Assembly (NCBI GenBank): GCA_013112575.1
Contig: JABFGG010000006.1
Span: forward strand, 1 to 64,000
Length of the DNA stretch: 64,000 bases
Reading direction: 5' to 3'
Source of the DNA: Chloroflexota bacterium
Lineage (GTDB): Bacteria; Chloroflexota; Anaerolineae; Anaerolineales; UBA11579
The notes under the pieces were generated by a model. That model was not told where the DNA came from. It did no database searches and saw only the letters and a list, made by a program, of their open reading frames with translations. Made by a program: the position numbers and the translations under genes. Below, piece after piece: positions 34,762 to 44,904 of the stretch (position 1 is the stretch's first letter; each line of letters opens with the position of its first letter).

Positions 34762-35075
34762 GGGGTATGTCCAACATATGACCAAAAATAGGATAATTTA
34801 GCCAAATGTTCTATATAAAAAATTAGGCAGAAAATCTGTATTTTCATTGAAGTATTGACCACATCTAAATATAAACGTCCCGCTCATGAATGACTTCCAA
34901 AGAAAAGCTGTTTCAAATGCTTTTCAGAAGGGAAAAACGACGAGTTTGCAAGAGATTGATAGTCGAAATCAATAATGATTATTGCTCTCAGGGCAGCTGC
35001 TGACCGAAATGCACCGGAACTGCTAGAACAAATGTATTAATTGTCCTATTTTTGGTCATATGTTGGATGTACCCC
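34762..35075. mobile_element. Miniature inverted-repeat element with Tn3-like ends (TIME/MITE-like)
   Basis: The ends are imperfect inverted repeats of about 36-38 bp: left 34762-34796 starts GGGGTATGTCCAACATATGA, right 35040-35075 is its complement with three differences. The 314-bp body has no transposase, only a possible 29-codon remnant from about 34885. GGGG-starting 38-bp ends are typical of the Tn3 family, and the left end matches the Tn3 inverted repeat at 44896 at about 24 of 36 positions. No clean 5-bp target duplication is visible. Confidence 0.7.
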
Positions 35076-35088
35076 TAATTAGCCATCC

Positions 35089-35622
35089 TCAGCTTTTACC
35101 TGTGCGCTCGCGATGATCTTGTATCAGTTCTTCCAATTCGTCCTTGAGCTGCGCCATCCGGGTCTGTAGGGAATTCATCGTATTAAACTCGGTCGCATTG
35201 AGTCTGCGCTCGATCTGCATTGGTTCGTAGCTGTATGCTTTTTCATACTCATTGATCCTGGCTATTCTTGCATCAAGGTTCTTAACCCCACGTGTATTTG
35301 GAGAGTAGCGCTGATCACTGAGCATCCATTCTTCAAAATCCAGATGCTGCTTGGAATCATCGCACCTGGCACAAGCCAGCACCATGTTCCCCAGCACAGT
35401 ATCTCCCCCTCTTGAAATGGGGAAAAGATGGTCCCAGCGCGCCACCTCCAGACTTCCGCAGAACACGCATTCGGGCTCAGGCGTATCAAAAAAAGCCAGA
35501 ACTTCTTGCATTTCCGCTTTGCCGAAGGCGCGATCAGCGAAGCCTTCCTTGATCGCACGATTGAGGATCGAGAAGGCAAACCCGGCTGTTGTTCTTGAGG
35601 GGGATCTGGGTAAGCGTTTCAT
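35089..35622 (-). CDS. HNH endonuclease
   Basis: 177 residues with a zinc-supported HNH/beta-beta-alpha site: CVFCG...RWDHLFPISRGGDTVLGNMVLACARCDDSK (cited as landmarks, about residues 51-94), with the D-H pair, the middle Asn and two CxxC zinc knuckles. It is the last gene of the methylase-helicase-DUF5655 operon, 12 nt after DUF5655. It ends only 14 nt from the miniature element. Likely the DNA-cutting part of the module or a passenger nuclease. Confidence 0.85.
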   Translation of the reverse strand: MKRLPRSPSRTTAGFAFSILNRAIKEGFADRAFGKAEMQEVLAFFDTPEPECVFCGSLEVARWDHLFPISRGGDTVLGNMVLACARCDDSKQHLDFEEWMLSDQRYSPNTRGVKNLDARIARINEYEKAYSYEPMQIERRLNATEFNTMNSLQTRMAQLKDELEELIQDHRERTGKS

Positions 35623-35633
35623 CTCTCTCCCAC

Positions 35634-36545
35634 TTAGACGGTTTGCCTGTAGGATTGCTCTACAAGGTGCATCAGTTTCTCCATTTCACTCAAGTCGCTG
35701 ATGCTCACCTCCACGTCACCGGTACCCCAATGGCCTATTTCGCTGACATCCCGGGCCATTTCATAGGGATCATCCAGGTCTTCAATGCTGATATCCAGCC
35801 AGAGCTTCAACGCGGCCGCCTGTATCCACACCTCACAGAAGTTCTTGCCATGCTTATACACCACATAATTCTTGTTGGCCTTTTCGAGAATCTCGTTCTC
35901 CCCCGCCAGCGCTAGCACCTGTTCTCGCAGTTCTTGGAAAAGCTCCAGGATCTCTTGAGGCTTGCCCTCAAGGTGATCCTGAACTGTGAGTGGGTGGGCT
36001 TTTGCAGGTTTTTCTCTCTTTTCTTTCGTCGTTGATTTGCTATGCTCACGCGCCTGTGTGACGAAGATGGCTTCGAGCAGCAGAAGGTCGTCCGCATAAC
36101 GCTGGTAAGTCCAGAGTTCCACGTTGGCGCCAATGCGGTTGACGGCATACTGGTCATACTCTGAAAATGTCTCCGCGATAAGGATCAGCCGCGGGCTGGA
36201 CCAATCCATCTCGATCTCCTCACCCAGCGCCTTCTGTGCCGCCATGGTGAAATCGCCCTTGTGATCAACGAGCCAATCCAGGTAGAAGAGGCCCTGGTTG
36301 ATGATGTTCTCTTTGCTGGTGCGTTTGTATTCGATGATGGTGGGGGAGTTGTCTTGATCCAGGCCTAATGTGTCAATGCGTCCGCGCTGGCGGTCGCCTG
36401 TCGTAAACTCCGTTGCGATGAAGCGTACCCCCAGGAGCTCTTCCAGATTGGCCTCGAAGAGTTGCTGCAGCACCTTTTCTGTATCGAATGCTGACGGCCG
36501 CACTTTGTGGATTGTATTCTTTGCATCAATCCTGTAAATCGGCAT
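35634..36545 (-). CDS. DUF5655/DUF91-type PD-(D/E)XK nuclease-like protein
   Basis: 303 residues. The N-terminal half has the NucS-like core GRIDTLGLDQDNSPTIIEYKR (Asp, then Glu-x-Lys, about 54-74). The C-terminal half (from about 190) is the DUF5655 domain ending near MEKLMHLVEQSY. Such proteins sit in many restriction or defence loci and are thought to bind or cut DNA. Its start overlaps the helicase stop by 20 nt, so the two are translationally coupled. Confidence 0.8.
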   Translation of the reverse strand: MPIYRIDAKNTIHKVRPSAFDTEKVLQQLFEANLEELLGVRFIATEFTTGDRQRGRIDTLGLDQDNSPTIIEYKRTSKENIINQGLFYLDWLVDHKGDFTMAAQKALGEEIEMDWSSPRLILIAETFSEYDQYAVNRIGANVELWTYQRYADDLLLLEAIFVTQAREHSKSTTKEKREKPAKAHPLTVQDHLEGKPQEILELFQELREQVLALAGENEILEKANKNYVVYKHGKNFCEVWIQAAALKLWLDISIEDLDDPYEMARDVSEIGHWGTGDVEVSISDLSEMEKLMHLVEQSYRQTV

Positions 36546-39500
36546 GGTGTTGCTCCTCCTCCTGAACCGCTACTGCATCGACGGCCATCCAGCAGATCAG
36601 CTGCACTTCTTCCTGCTCGATCACCGGCAAGGGTTCCGGGGCGCGGAAGGGTTGCATGCCCAATTCGGCGATCTTTTCGACCAACTGCTGGGTGATCTCC
36701 TCAGGCGTGGCCTCCTCCTCGTTGAGAACTTCACGTAGCACCTTGGAGTAACGCGTGCCCCAGGGTGCTTCCACCGTGTCAAGGAGGTCGTCGAATTCCG
36801 GCGCGGGCATATCCTGTGGTGGATGAGCGCGCAGGTGTGCAGCCGCGCGACGGAATGTTTTGGGGATGCGGGGCTGCAGGTTGCTGGGGTCCGTGGCGAC
36901 CTGCCATTTGTTGAAGATATCCTCGCGGGCGCGCTGCCAGGCGGCATAGACTCCTTCCCTTAGATCTCCAGGCATGGCACGCTCCGTATCCTGCTCACAA
37001 TCGATCATACGCAGGCATCCCAATGTGTCATCAATAAGTTCGTCTTCTTCGAAGTGCACGAATCGCAAGGCCACAGTGTTACCGATGGTTGCACAGAAGA
37101 AATGACCTTTTGCCAGGCCGGCTGCGAATCCGGACCCTGCCGCCCAGGGCAGGGATTCGATCCAGTCGCGGTGCTGCTCAAGCCCCCTCCGCAATATCTG
37201 CCGGTACTCTTCCCCGGAGTGGGCGCCGAGCTCTTCTCCCGCCCGCTCAAAGATAGCGGTTTCCTCACGCTGCAGGGCAGCGATCTCGGCGCGCGTATCG
37301 GCGAAGACCTGCTCACTAGTGGCGCCTTCGGGAATGACCTCGCTTTCTAGGCCAATGGAGGCCGCAGCCTGGGCGAGCTTGCGGCGCACGCGCTCTTCCA
37401 GATCGAGCAAGGCGTCCAGGCGCGCGTCTGGGAAGAAACAACGGATGTAGATATCATTGTGGCGACTGGCGATGCGGTCAATGCGACCGTTGCGCTGGAC
37501 CAGGCGCATGGGGTTCCAGGGCAGATCGTAGTTGACCGTGTGGCGGGCCTGCTGCAGGTTCTGTCCTTCAGCGAGTACGTCCGTAGTGACCAGGATTTCA
37601 AAGCGGTCATCGTCTGAACCGACGGGCGCGTCGGTGGAAACCGGTGCGAAACCAAAGACGGCCTGATCCCGGCGCACACCGTGCCGGTTCTGCTGGGAGG
37701 AAACGGAAGCAATCCGACCCCGGAAGGCTTCAAGCCGTGGATCTGACTCTACCTGTTCCCGCAGATAGTCCTCGATCCAATCGACGGTATCGGCGAAGTA
37801 GGAAAAGACCAGCACTTTGCGCTTGTTGCGGGCATCCTCTGCATCCAGGCCTTCCTCCTCGGCCTGCAGGGCGATCTCTGCGAGTTCATCTACAAGAGCT
37901 GCCAATTTTGGGTCATCAGTGGGCCTGACCGATTCGGCGCGTTGTGCAAAATGCCTCAGGAGGTCCCGGTCCACGGTAACAGCATCTCGCAGCCGCTCGA
38001 GGTCATATTCATCCGTCGAGGTGGATCCACTTTCGGCCAGGAGTTCATCGAAAGCCTCATCATTGTCCACTTCACCCCATTCATCCAGTACTGCGGGCGA
38101 GGGGATGTAGCCGCGGTCCAGTGACGCCAGGAAGGCATCGTGGGAATCGGCCATTTTGTTGGCCGTCAGCGAAAAGGCTCTGCTGGAAGATTCGAAGCGC
38201 TTGAGGAGACCGGAGCGCAGGAGGCCGATCAAACCCAGCTGACGCCCGTATTCTTCCGGGTCTTCCAATTCAACGCCTTCCCGTAGGTAGAGTAGGGGAG
38301 TGTAGCGCGCCATGCTCAATAGCGGCTCGCCTTCTTCCGGCATCAAGGCCTGTTCGAACTCATCGAAGAATCCAGGCAATACATCATCGAGTTCATAACT
38401 GACCCGGTCGACGCGAGGGGTGGGGAAGGAGATCACGATCGGCTCGCCGTCTGGGCCTGGGATGCGTTCGTTGGCATACCAGCGCTTGACGAAACTGCGT
38501 GTACGTCGCACTGTGACGGCATCCAGGATGTCGAAGAGCAGATCGGGCTCGAGGTCGTATGGGTCCTCGTTAACTGCCGTCTGGAAGCGTTCCTTCAATG
38601 AAGGGATACCTCGATCTGCGAAGCGAGCATCATGTCCAATGAAATAGGCCAGCAGGTTGTAAAGATCCCAGAGGGAGTTGTTGACAGGTGTGGCCGATAG
38701 CTGCAGCAGTTTCTTGGGTGGTTTGCCCTGCAACAGCAGTCGCAATGCATGTGCCCGGCTGGTGAGTGGATTGCGGAAGGCCTGGGATTCATCGATGACA
38801 ACCAACTGGTAGTCCTGGATATCTGTATCCAGGTTTATCTGGTCGCCACCCAGCTGCCGGTCAGCCACCAGTTGTTCATAGGAGAGCATCTCAAAATAGA
38901 GATTCTGCCGCGCTTGGAAGCGGGCCCAGGCGCCGTCACGCAGCGCGGCGGGGGCGATCAGCAGGGCCCGCTGGCGCTGCTCCTGCACGGTCCGACGGAT
39001 AATCTCGCCCGCGATGAAGCTTTTTCCCAAACCGACTCCATCGGCGACGATCACGCCGTTGTAGCGATCGAGGATACGCAGGGCGCGGTCAATACCATCG
39101 TTCTGGAAGGTGGTCAGCGTGATGGGCGAGTCGATCCCGGCCATTTCCTGCAATTCCTCCCCATACAGTTCCCACAGCACGCGCAGGAAAATGGTATAAG
39201 GCGTATGCTCGACCAGGCGGGCTTCGTATACCGCGGCCAGATCGTATGGTGCGGCCTCTTCCCACAGATCATCGAACCAATCCTTGACCTGCTCCACTGG
39301 ATGAGGGTCGTAGCGCCCGAGGTTGAGCTCGAGATTGGAGGTGAGCCCAGCGCGTGTGAAGTTTGAAGATCCTGCGATGACCCCTTCATTGTCATTGAAG
39401 ATAAAGGCCTTGCCATGCAGGAATGCGCGTTCGTAGCGCCTGACTTCGATGAGCCCTGATTCCAGGAAGGCCAGCAGCCGCTCGATAGCCTGATCGGTTT

Positions 39501-39858
39501 CTACAGAAAGACCCAGCAGGTCACGGTCATCCAGCAGCCCCTGTTCGAGCTTTCGTAGGGCATCATTGACAAGAACTTCATCAAAGCGCTCGCCGCGCGG
39601 GTCTCCGGGTTTGCGTTTGGGGATGGCGGGTGGGGGGATCGGTTCAGCGCCGATCATCAGGCGTACGCCAGCCAGGCCTTCCAGACGATCGGCAAGCAGC
39701 AGGAACCCTTGGGGATTGAAATAACCGGAAGCGATCGAAAGCTCTACAGGTTTGGCATAGGTCTTGGCCAGCCAATCTAAGTGAGCCTGCAGTGCGCTCG
39801 CAAGCGTATTCTCGCCGCGGTTATCAACGAATTCGGGCTTATCGTTCACGTTTGCCAC
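36526..39858 (-). CDS. PLD-SNF2 helicase/translocase
   Basis: 1110 residues. Order: a phospholipase-D-like nuclease domain with one HKD motif (LHGKAFIFNDNEGVIAGSSN, near residue 147), a SNF2/DEAD-like motor with Walker A GVGLGKS (about 275), DESQ (about 357) and LSATPVNN, then helicase C with TDVLAEGQNLQ and QRNGRIDR (about 789), and a long helical C-terminus. A fused PLD nuclease and DNA translocase is typical of restriction or defence modules. It overlaps the methylase by 13 nt and DUF5655 by 20 nt. The local base composition is clearly GC-richer than in the flanks, a sign of transfer. Confidence 0.88.
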   Translation of the reverse strand: MANVNDKPEFVDNRGENTLASALQAHLDWLAKTYAKPVELSIASGYFNPQGFLLLADRLEGLAGVRLMIGAEPIPPPAIPKRKPGDPRGERFDEVLVNDALRKLEQGLLDDRDLLGLSVETDQAIERLLAFLESGLIEVRRYERAFLHGKAFIFNDNEGVIAGSSNFTRAGLTSNLELNLGRYDPHPVEQVKDWFDDLWEEAAPYDLAAVYEARLVEHTPYTIFLRVLWELYGEELQEMAGIDSPITLTTFQNDGIDRALRILDRYNGVIVADGVGLGKSFIAGEIIRRTVQEQRQRALLIAPAALRDGAWARFQARQNLYFEMLSYEQLVADRQLGGDQINLDTDIQDYQLVVIDESQAFRNPLTSRAHALRLLLQGKPPKKLLQLSATPVNNSLWDLYNLLAYFIGHDARFADRGIPSLKERFQTAVNEDPYDLEPDLLFDILDAVTVRRTRSFVKRWYANERIPGPDGEPIVISFPTPRVDRVSYELDDVLPGFFDEFEQALMPEEGEPLLSMARYTPLLYLREGVELEDPEEYGRQLGLIGLLRSGLLKRFESSSRAFSLTANKMADSHDAFLASLDRGYIPSPAVLDEWGEVDNDEAFDELLAESGSTSTDEYDLERLRDAVTVDRDLLRHFAQRAESVRPTDDPKLAALVDELAEIALQAEEEGLDAEDARNKRKVLVFSYFADTVDWIEDYLREQVESDPRLEAFRGRIASVSSQQNRHGVRRDQAVFGFAPVSTDAPVGSDDDRFEILVTTDVLAEGQNLQQARHTVNYDLPWNPMRLVQRNGRIDRIASRHNDIYIRCFFPDARLDALLDLEERVRRKLAQAAASIGLESEVIPEGATSEQVFADTRAEIAALQREETAIFERAGEELGAHSGEEYRQILRRGLEQHRDWIESLPWAAGSGFAAGLAKGHFFCATIGNTVALRFVHFEEDELIDDTLGCLRMIDCEQDTERAMPGDLREGVYAAWQRAREDIFNKWQVATDPSNLQPRIPKTFRRAAAHLRAHPPQDMPAPEFDDLLDTVEAPWGTRYSKVLREVLNEEEATPEEITQQLVEKIAELGMQPFRAPEPLPVIEQEEVQLICWMAVDAVAVQEEEQHHADLQD

Positions 39859-42800
39859 CTATTGTAGTGGTTCAGGGTGACAGTCAGGCGCGCCTGGTAT
39901 TCCCAACCTTCATGGAAGGTTTCGAAGATGTGGGTGAGCTGCTCTGCAGAGAGCTCGTATAGGTGGGCAACGACGGCGTCCAGTTCGTGGATCATATCTT
40001 TCCTGGTCTCCTCTGGAAGCGGTCCGTATTCAACGCCTACCTGGTTGGCCCAAGCCGTAAAGCGTTCATCGGCTGCGGCCATCCGTCCAGCAAGCGCGAC
40101 GACGCGTTGCCAGAGCAGGTTCTGACGGTCCGGTCTGGGAATGGGGAAGGGGTTAAACACATGGAAATTCAGATGGATCTCAACGAATCTGCGTGAGTAC
40201 CAGTCAAGAGGGATGGAGCATAGTACCCCAAGTAAGAAGGCTTCATCTTTTTGGTCGCCGCGGGGCCAGAGCAGTATAGGAGCAGTGTTTTGGACAAAGA
40301 CATCTGGCGGAAGGAGGGCTGCACGAGTTGTGCGGCTGTCCGTTGCTCTGGAAACATCACGGAAGGCAACACGTGCATGCTTATGCGGCAAGGTTTCCTC
40401 ATCGAATATGTGGTCTTCCGTGAATTCGCTGAATGCTGAACGAGCATTGCGATACCCACGCTCTCGTTTAATTTGTAGTCGTTCGGTCGCCAATTCAGGA
40501 TCAGCCCATGCATAATACTCGCCGGTATCGGGTTGCCAGATGTCGAAAGACTCACCTTTGAATATTGGCAACGTGCCTTTCGGCCGGTCTTCACTAAAGA
40601 TCATCAATTCTCTGCCGTTGAATTCTCTGTCATTCGTGGCATGAAGTTCAGCGTAGGGCCTGGCACGCCATTGGCCGGGTTCATCCAGGTCCAATCTGGG
40701 TGTCCTGCGTAACTGTGCGAACACGGCTGCGGACTCTTCTGTGGGCAGAAGGGGAAGGGCCCCAGTATCTGTCCAGGAGAGCACATCGGATATAAGGAAA
40801 CGCACTGGCTCATCATTAACACCATCCTGGAATCGTTCCATATTACGGAATGGGCCGTGCAATGGTAGTTGAGCATCACCAGGAGGCGGTGATTTTTCTA
40901 TAGAAACCAGACCAATAGTGTAGCGGTGTTCGGCGTCATCAAATACCCAGCCTCCCGAATTCAGCAGGAAGGTGATATCCCGAAATTGCCCACTTGTAAA
41001 TATCGATTTGCGGAATTCAGCTGATCCTTTGGCCGCAAATGCTGAGCGTGGTAGCACAACGCCCACACGCCCCCCAGTTGAAGTGATCAGGTGCCAGAAG
41101 CGCCACACAAATCCCTTATACAGATCAGGGTCGCCTGTGCCCATGCCTGGATATGGCCCCGTGGTTAGTGTGCGACGTACGACCTCGACCTGTTCAACTT
41201 CCCGCTCAAAACGCTCCACCAGGTCTGGTCGCTCCTCGCGGATGGCCTCTTGCTGCTCACGCTGCTGGTGAGCAGCCATGCCTTGCAGCCCAGGGATGTA
41301 TCGTAGCCAGAAACGGTCCTCCTCAAGGGTAGCTTCTTCCCATGGGGGATTCCCCAGGATGACGTCAAAACCCTGGCGAGGGCGCAGGAACACCTGTGGA
41401 AAGATCAAGGGAAAGTGGAAGGGTTTGATATTGCCGAATGTCTCTTGAGCCTTCTTGAATACTTCAAAACCGGATAATTCCGGCATCTTCTTTACCCACT
41501 GTGTCACCGCACCCTGGGCGATATCTATTTTGATTTCTTCTGTGAGACGAGAGGCAGCCAGGATATCAAACAGCGCTTCAGTTGGTGATAGCGCAACCAT
41601 CGCTTCCCTGTAGGCGTTTTTAGCTTCCTCGATCTCTGCCGTCGAGGCATCGCTGATGCGACTGAAGCGTTCAAGCATCTGTCGCGCGTCGCCCAGTAGT
41701 TCCTCGGCAGTGATCGAGAACAAATCGAATTGGCCTTTGGAATCGTTTGGCACGGTAATCAAATCACGGGCTTCGTCGAATGTGGCGATACCGACCAGGG
41801 AGTTGCCCTCCTGCAGGTTGTAGTCGAGGAGGGAGAGCGGCAGCCCAGGAACAAAGGTGTGGATCCAAATCGAGAGCTTGGCCAACTCCACAGCGATGGG
41901 ATTGATGTCCACGCCGAAGATGCAGTGCCGCGCGATCTGGCGTCTTAATAACTGGTTATCATCCACCTCAAATGTACCAGATACGGCCTGCATAGCTGTT
42001 TCAGCGGTTGTCTGCAGCCGTACCAGTTCTGCTGTCACAAGCGGCAGGTTGCGTCGGGTGAGGTACGAGGAGAAGGCATCTTCGATACGGTCGATGGCTG
42101 CCACGAGAAAATGGCCAGAGCCCATGGCGATGTCAGCCACACGAAAGTCGAAGAAGGCCGCGCCGGCAGCGTTTTCATCCAGTGCATCCAGCCGCTCTAG
42201 ATGGTCCTGCAACGCGGGTTCGAGTGCGTGTCTCAGCAGGTGTTCAACGGCAAAGGTCTTGGTGTAGTAGGTGCCAGTTGCCTTGCGGCTTCCCGAGCTG
42301 TTGTGAAGGTAGATCTCGCCGGCCTGCACATCAGCTGTTTCCGGTGTTGATGTTGGGATATATTGCCCATCTTCATCCACCCGCAGCGCAGTATCCGCAA
42401 CCGAAAGCTCACTTTCAAGGAGCCCCTCATAGATCGTGCCGAACTCTCTCACACCAAGGCTGCGAAAATCGACCGGTCCGACGCCTTCCGGCGATTCGTC
42501 CAGCAATAGCTTCGTCAGCGCAGGGCCGAATGCGTTTCCAGGAAGTTTGATCTCTGCCAGGGAAGGTAACCCATTGGCAGATCGTTGGTCGGTGAACAGT
42601 CCACCATTGTATGCAGGGATACCCCATTCCGGGCGTCCACGATCGATGGCCGTGAATACCGCCCAGATCTCATCCCACAGGCCCGAATCATCTCCAAACG
42701 GGAAATCATGCTCCTGCTCTTGCAGCGACTGAAGCTCATGAGCTTTGGTCTTCAGGGAGCGATTCTGGTACAGTTGGTTGCTGCGGTATGGCAGCAGGTC

Positions 42801-43895
42801 CTGGTCCTCGGCATATGCAATGAAGAGCAATCGGAAGAGCAGTGTCATGGTGAGCTGGTATATGTGCGACAGATCGTTCGCTGTCGGAGCATCCAGGTTC
42901 ATTTGTGAGGCAATGCCCATGGCCAGACGGGGCACAACATCGACGTAAATGCGCTCGCGCAGGCGACTGCTGAGACCTGCCGCGAAATCTTCGGAGCTTT
43001 CAAGGATCTGGTGCAGGGTGCCGCCATCACGCAGGGCTTCACTGGCAAAGAGCAGCCAGAGGTAGGGAAGGGTATCGTCGCTCAGCAGATCCAGGTGCAG
43101 TTGCACGAAGGTTTCCGTTTGGCCGCGGTTACCGATTCCTACGCCCGGTTCTGCCGGGTACAGGCGCAGAAAACCGTTCTTTATTGCGATCACGAAAGGC
43201 AGGCGTTCGCGGCCTGCGTAGTGCAGGGCGAAGGCAATGGGTGAGCGGTCGGAGAAGCGACCGCTGGGCTGTTCGAAGTTCTCGTCCTCGTTGAGGTACA
43301 CGGCCAAAGCCGTCCTGGTGCCATCTGCGGTCAGGATGGAAACGGAAGCAGGGGTAGCTTCAACCGCATAGCCAAGACCGCGCAGCAGCGCTTCTCCACT
43401 TTCTCTGATGAGCGGACGAGCTCGCTCCTCCGCAGTGGCCCAGTCCGTGCGGCGCGGCACACCGTGCTGCAATTCGTGTGTGGCCAAGAAACCCTGGTTT
43501 TGCAGCCCGGGCAATTCACTCTCCATCTCTGGGAGAGAAGTCTGTAGCAACCTCAAGGCAGCATGGCGGTTGGGTTCAGAGAGGGCCAGCCGACAAAGAC
43601 GTTCAGCGCGGGCGACATCAAGGCCGGGATAGCTTTGCGGGGCTTCCCCACTGGGCCCTATCATCGTGCAGTGCTCACCATGAAGAACGGCCAGCAGCAC
43701 CGGCGCAGCACGGCCTCCGTGCCGTTCGCGCCAGGCGTTACGTAGCTGGTCCGCGGCAGGCTGCCGTTCTGACGAAGCCACGATGATTTCCAGAGCCTGG
43801 CCACCCGCACCGAGTGCTAGGCCAATCGGGGTCAGGCCGTGGTCTTTTTCGAACTGCACAGGGCGGAGGTCAAGATCTACAAGGAAGTCCGGCAT
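39846..43895 (-). CDS. Large Eco57I-like N6-adenine DNA methylase
   Basis: 1349 residues. The central domain carries the methylase motifs: GTYYTKTFAVEHLL before motif I ADIAMGSGHFLVAA (about residue 588), FGVDINPIAVELAKLSIW, and the catalytic NPPW (about 848, VILGNPPWEEA). The N-terminal 450 residues hold no recognisable nuclease site. The C-terminus (about 1130-1340) looks like a target-recognition domain. It is the first gene of the four-gene operon and would mark self DNA while the helicase/nucleases act on unmarked DNA. It resembles PglX/Type IIG-type methylases but the gene set is not canonical BREX or DISARM. Confidence 0.88.
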   Translation of the reverse strand: MPDFLVDLDLRPVQFEKDHGLTPIGLALGAGGQALEIIVASSERQPAADQLRNAWRERHGGRAAPVLLAVLHGEHCTMIGPSGEAPQSYPGLDVARAERLCRLALSEPNRHAALRLLQTSLPEMESELPGLQNQGFLATHELQHGVPRRTDWATAEERARPLIRESGEALLRGLGYAVEATPASVSILTADGTRTALAVYLNEDENFEQPSGRFSDRSPIAFALHYAGRERLPFVIAIKNGFLRLYPAEPGVGIGNRGQTETFVQLHLDLLSDDTLPYLWLLFASEALRDGGTLHQILESSEDFAAGLSSRLRERIYVDVVPRLAMGIASQMNLDAPTANDLSHIYQLTMTLLFRLLFIAYAEDQDLLPYRSNQLYQNRSLKTKAHELQSLQEQEHDFPFGDDSGLWDEIWAVFTAIDRGRPEWGIPAYNGGLFTDQRSANGLPSLAEIKLPGNAFGPALTKLLLDESPEGVGPVDFRSLGVREFGTIYEGLLESELSVADTALRVDEDGQYIPTSTPETADVQAGEIYLHNSSGSRKATGTYYTKTFAVEHLLRHALEPALQDHLERLDALDENAAGAAFFDFRVADIAMGSGHFLVAAIDRIEDAFSSYLTRRNLPLVTAELVRLQTTAETAMQAVSGTFEVDDNQLLRRQIARHCIFGVDINPIAVELAKLSIWIHTFVPGLPLSLLDYNLQEGNSLVGIATFDEARDLITVPNDSKGQFDLFSITAEELLGDARQMLERFSRISDASTAEIEEAKNAYREAMVALSPTEALFDILAASRLTEEIKIDIAQGAVTQWVKKMPELSGFEVFKKAQETFGNIKPFHFPLIFPQVFLRPRQGFDVILGNPPWEEATLEEDRFWLRYIPGLQGMAAHQQREQQEAIREERPDLVERFEREVEQVEVVRRTLTTGPYPGMGTGDPDLYKGFVWRFWHLITSTGGRVGVVLPRSAFAAKGSAEFRKSIFTSGQFRDITFLLNSGGWVFDDAEHRYTIGLVSIEKSPPPGDAQLPLHGPFRNMERFQDGVNDEPVRFLISDVLSWTDTGALPLLPTEESAAVFAQLRRTPRLDLDEPGQWRARPYAELHATNDREFNGRELMIFSEDRPKGTLPIFKGESFDIWQPDTGEYYAWADPELATERLQIKRERGYRNARSAFSEFTEDHIFDEETLPHKHARVAFRDVSRATDSRTTRAALLPPDVFVQNTAPILLWPRGDQKDEAFLLGVLCSIPLDWYSRRFVEIHLNFHVFNPFPIPRPDRQNLLWQRVVALAGRMAAADERFTAWANQVGVEYGPLPEETRKDMIHELDAVVAHLYELSAEQLTHIFETFHEGWEYQARLTVTLNHYNRWQT

Positions 43896-44091
43896 TTGTT
43901 ATTGTTGTGTCCCTTCAGACAGAAGTTAGTTCATTATAGTGGTTGCTTTCGCTTTTTCGCTACCATTGCTCAAGCGAAATCTGAAGCAATTTCCCTCATT
44001 ATCTATCCTCGTTCTGCATTAATTAATGCTTTTAATCTTGAAGCCCCTGCAAAGTTCCTGTATATTCATATAATGCAGATGGGAGTGTCAT

Positions 44092-44904
44092 ATGAGCTTT
44101 GAATTGAGCTATCGTCCAACACAAACAAAAATTAAGCACCATATATTGGACCAATATCTAAAGGCGTGGGGTGGCATCATTGTGAACGGTTCTCGTAATC
44201 AAGCCCGCCTCGCAAGAGAAAAAGGCAATGACTTTGCTGTGCATTTTGTATATGTCGATTGCAACGCCTATGCTGGCCGATATTTGGGGGAGCAAGAGGA
44301 AATCGCATCAGGTGAAACGCCAACTACAGTTTTCGGTTCCCCAATAGTTGGTGTTGAGGCCCTGGATTCGCTGGTCTCCTATGGAAATGAACAGGAAGTT
44401 CCCGTCAAGGTGAACGCGATATTGATAGAGGAAGATAGGGAAACCTATGATGAGTTGATGGCCTCACTAAAGCTTGCTGACCTGGATAACCGGGCACGGG
44501 AGACACAAGATTTTGGAAGCCTGCTCAACAAAGAAATCGCCATTCTTCATCGAGATTCTTTGGATCTGGTATCGGACCTGGTTCAGTACACGCAGGAAGG
44601 CTTCAAATTCTCACTCTATTTTCTTGATCCTTATGGTCCTAAGGGGATCCCAATAGGCTTTGTCAGGAAGATCGTACAACAAGAAAGGCATGACACAATC
44701 ATAAACATGCCATACCAAGCGTTACATCGCCGAACCGGCAGCGTGATGAAGCAGAACCCCACAGATGAGGAACGAAAGCTGGTTGAACATTTTGATGATA
44801 TGTTTGGCAATAGTGAATGGCAGAAGTCCGCCAAACAGCTTGAAGAAGAGATCACCTGGAAAGAGATACTGGAGGAAGCAACAGGGATAGAAGGAGGGGT
44901 ATAA
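44092..44904 (+). pseudogene. TcmP-like (three-Cys-motif partner) gene, 3' end replaced by a Tn3 inverted repeat
   Basis: 270 residues. The N-terminal part matches TcmP proteins: KIKHHILDQYLKAWGGII, VYVDCNAYAGRYLG (in place of YIDxFAG), and the FSLYFLDPYGPKGIP motif (about 179-193), a methyltransferase-like fold. The last codons and the stop (GGA GGG GTA TAA) lie inside the Tn3-type terminal repeat that starts at 44896, so the natural C-terminus is missing. The matching three-Cys-motif partner is not in the window. Probably a non-functional defence gene. Confidence 0.65.

Noticed and set aside
34762-35075. Target-site duplication of the miniature element
   Set aside because: The 5-nt flanks (ATTAA and TAATT) are not direct repeats; moving the boundary by one base gives only a 4 of 5 match.
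35089-43895. Naming the methylase-helicase operon DISARM or BREX
   Set aside because: Diagnostic genes such as drmA, drmB, brxC and pglZ are absent, so only a descriptive name is justified.
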